Shown here: piece after piece, positions 63,096-64,000 of the stretch | How the letters are laid out: the number at the start of each line of letters is the position of its first letter | Position numbering within the stretch: position 1 is the stretch's first letter | NCBI GenBank assembly: GCA_021732215.1 | Contig: JAKFVL010000023.1 | Coordinates: 124,001 to 188,000, forward strand | Direction of reading: 5' to 3' | DNA length: 64,000 bases | Source of the DNA: Hyphomicrobiales bacterium | Lineage (GTDB): Bacteria > Pseudomonadota > Alphaproteobacteria > Rhizobiales > Xanthobacteraceae | Notes under the pieces: generated by a model | What the model was told of the DNA's origin: nothing | What the model saw: the letters and a program-made list of their open reading frames with translations, nothing else | Database searches by the model: none | Position numbers and translations under genes: made by a program

Positions 63096-63755
63096 TCAGG
63101 CTGCTGCGGCGTTCTTCGCAAGAACGGCCAGCACGTCGCGGGGATCGGCGCGATCGCGATAATCGGTGTCGGTGTTGGCGTAGATGATGCGGCCGTTCGA
63201 GGCGATCACATAGGTCGCCGACACTGGCAACGCCCATTCATCCGCGCAGCCATTCTTGCCCGGAATATCGAGGTTGAAGCCGTTGTAGACACTTTTCAGC
63301 TCGTCGGTGAATTCGTAGACGAGGCCGAAAGCGCGTCCGGCCTTTTGCCCGACGTCGCTGAGGACTTCGAACGTCAGCGCGTTCTTCTCCGAGGTCGAGA
63401 GCGAGTCGTCCGGCTTTTCCGGGCTGATCGCGACAAGCGATGCACCGGCCGCCGTGATCTGCGGCAGAACGTCCTGGAACGCCTTGAGTTCAAGATTGCA
63501 GAAAGGACACCAGCCGCCGCGATAGAAGGTGACGATGACCGGCCCGGATTTGAGCAGTTCGCCGAGATCGACCGGCTCGCCCCTGACATTGCCGAGCACG
63601 ACCGCGGGGGCTTTGTCGCCGACCTTGAGCATGGTCTTGGCAAGCTCGCTGGTCCGCAGCTGCTCGATATGGCGCTCCATGATTGCCTGACGTTCTGCGG
63701 GAACGCGCTTTCGCCATCCCTCCCTGAATTCAGCGAGTTGCTCTTTCAACGACAT
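63096..63755 (-). CDS. AhpC/TSA-type peroxiredoxin-like protein
   Basis: 219 residues from ATG 63755; the longer frame to 63911 lacks family similarity. After a helical leader (LAEFREGWRKRVPAERQAIM) comes the thioredoxin fold: VGDKAPAVVLGNVRGEPVDL, then the active-site segment VIVTFYRGGWCPFCNLELKA with a CPFC pair. This is a CxxC peroxiredoxin-like type rather than classical AhpC. The C-terminal ISPEKPDDSL and YVIASNGRIIYANTDTDYRD fit the redoxin family. It probably reduces peroxides in the cytoplasm and has its own terminator. Confidence 0.9.
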   Translation of the reverse strand: MSLKEQLAEFREGWRKRVPAERQAIMERHIEQLRTSELAKTMLKVGDKAPAVVLGNVRGEPVDLGELLKSGPVIVTFYRGGWCPFCNLELKAFQDVLPQITAAGASLVAISPEKPDDSLSTSEKNALTFEVLSDVGQKAGRAFGLVYEFTDELKSVYNGFNLDIPGKNGCADEWALPVSATYVIASNGRIIYANTDTDYRDRADPRDVLAVLAKNAAAA

Positions 63756-63909
63756 ATCGAAAATCCTTTGGGATATGGGTTTGCGGAATGTAAGTCTGGT
63801 TGGTCGAGGGGAAAATGGCGCGCAGCCATGCCCGTACACTCTACGAACCAGACGGAATGCTGTTACCCCATAGCGGCGGGAGCGATGCAATAAATAAATG
63901 TGAGACGGC

Positions 63910-63928
63910 AAAAAAAGGCGCGGGCGCC
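63910..63928 (-). terminator. Terminator of the right-edge gene
   Basis: On the minus strand a short GGCG-CCCG-CGCC hairpin, starting at the last base of the stop codon, is followed by seven T. Short stem, good T run. Confidence 0.55.
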
Positions 63929-64000
63929 TAGCTTCCCGTGAACACCGGCTTGCGCTTGGCCATGAAGGCCGCGCGGCCTTCCTTGTAGTCGTTGCTGGCG
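63928..64000 (-). CDS. Probable enoyl-CoA hydratase/isomerase, last 23 residues only
   Basis: Reading the minus strand from the window edge gives ASNDYKEGRAAFMAKRKPVF followed by TGS and a TAG stop at 63928-63930. The EGRxAFxxKRKPxF ending is the usual C terminus of crotonase-fold enoyl-CoA hydratases. Everything upstream is outside the window, so only the family is suggested. Confidence 0.7.
   Translation of the reverse strand, partial: ASNDYKEGRAAFMAKRKPVFTGS

Overview
The window looks like a chromosomal segment of an alphaproteobacterium of the Nitrobacteraceae/Bradyrhizobiaceae (Afipia, Bradyrhizobium or Rhodopseudomonas type). The evidence is the high G+C content, dense GC-rich third codon positions, many LIV-type and TRAP uptake systems, and short dispersed inverted-repeat elements of a kind common in this family. 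No rRNA, tRNA, insertion sequence, phage gene or CRISPR array was recognised. Genus assignment is inference.

Left part (1-11.4 kb): the N-terminal half of an oligopeptidase B gene, then a group I read as a bufferin-type RiPP (ribosomally made, post-translationally modified peptide) locus for copper/thiol handling. It comprises a CcdA-like thiol-reductant transporter, a DoxX membrane protein with a Met-rich tail, a secreted DUF255 thioredoxin-fold protein, three tandem 85-residue exported precursors with identical six-cysteine spacing, the MNIO/DUF692 maturase BufB and its partner BufC. Each precursor has its own ribosome binding site and hairpin terminator. Downstream lie a creatininase-family protein, a secreted HExxH peptidase and two small proteins.

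11.4-21.5 kb: a zinc-ribbon metallopeptidase faces a translationally coupled three-gene operon (transglutaminase plus amidoligase, circularly permuted ATP-grasp plus alpha-E, transglutaminase). This is a widespread but poorly characterised peptide-ligase/peptidase set. A convergent Baeyer-Villiger-type flavin monooxygenase follows.

21.9-40 kb is mostly transport: a LIV-type ABC transporter with an acyl-CoA synthetase and binding protein, a DctPQM TRAP transporter convergently overlapping a LysR regulator, a YcsI/DUF1445 hydro-lyase, a second complete LIV transporter and an orphan LIV-type binding protein. 40-48.6 kb carries a Tat-exported PhoD-like phosphodiesterase, a succinate-semialdehyde dehydrogenase and a TetR-MFP-RND efflux operon.

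48.6-63 kb is a nitrogen-scavenging island. An M20-family amidohydrolase, an unusual SDR protein and allophanate hydrolase AtzF lie beside an eight-gene minus-strand operon: oligopeptide-type ABC transporter, AtzG, AtzE, an AtzH/HpxZ-like protein and a GntR/FCD regulator. The operon is preceded by a perfect GntR-type palindrome, and a further amidase gene lies upstream. No cyanuric acid hydrolase is present, so the natural substrate is open (carboxybiuret/dicarboxyurea-like or oxalurate-like ureides). The right edge holds a peroxiredoxin-like protein and the last codons of a probable enoyl-CoA hydratase.
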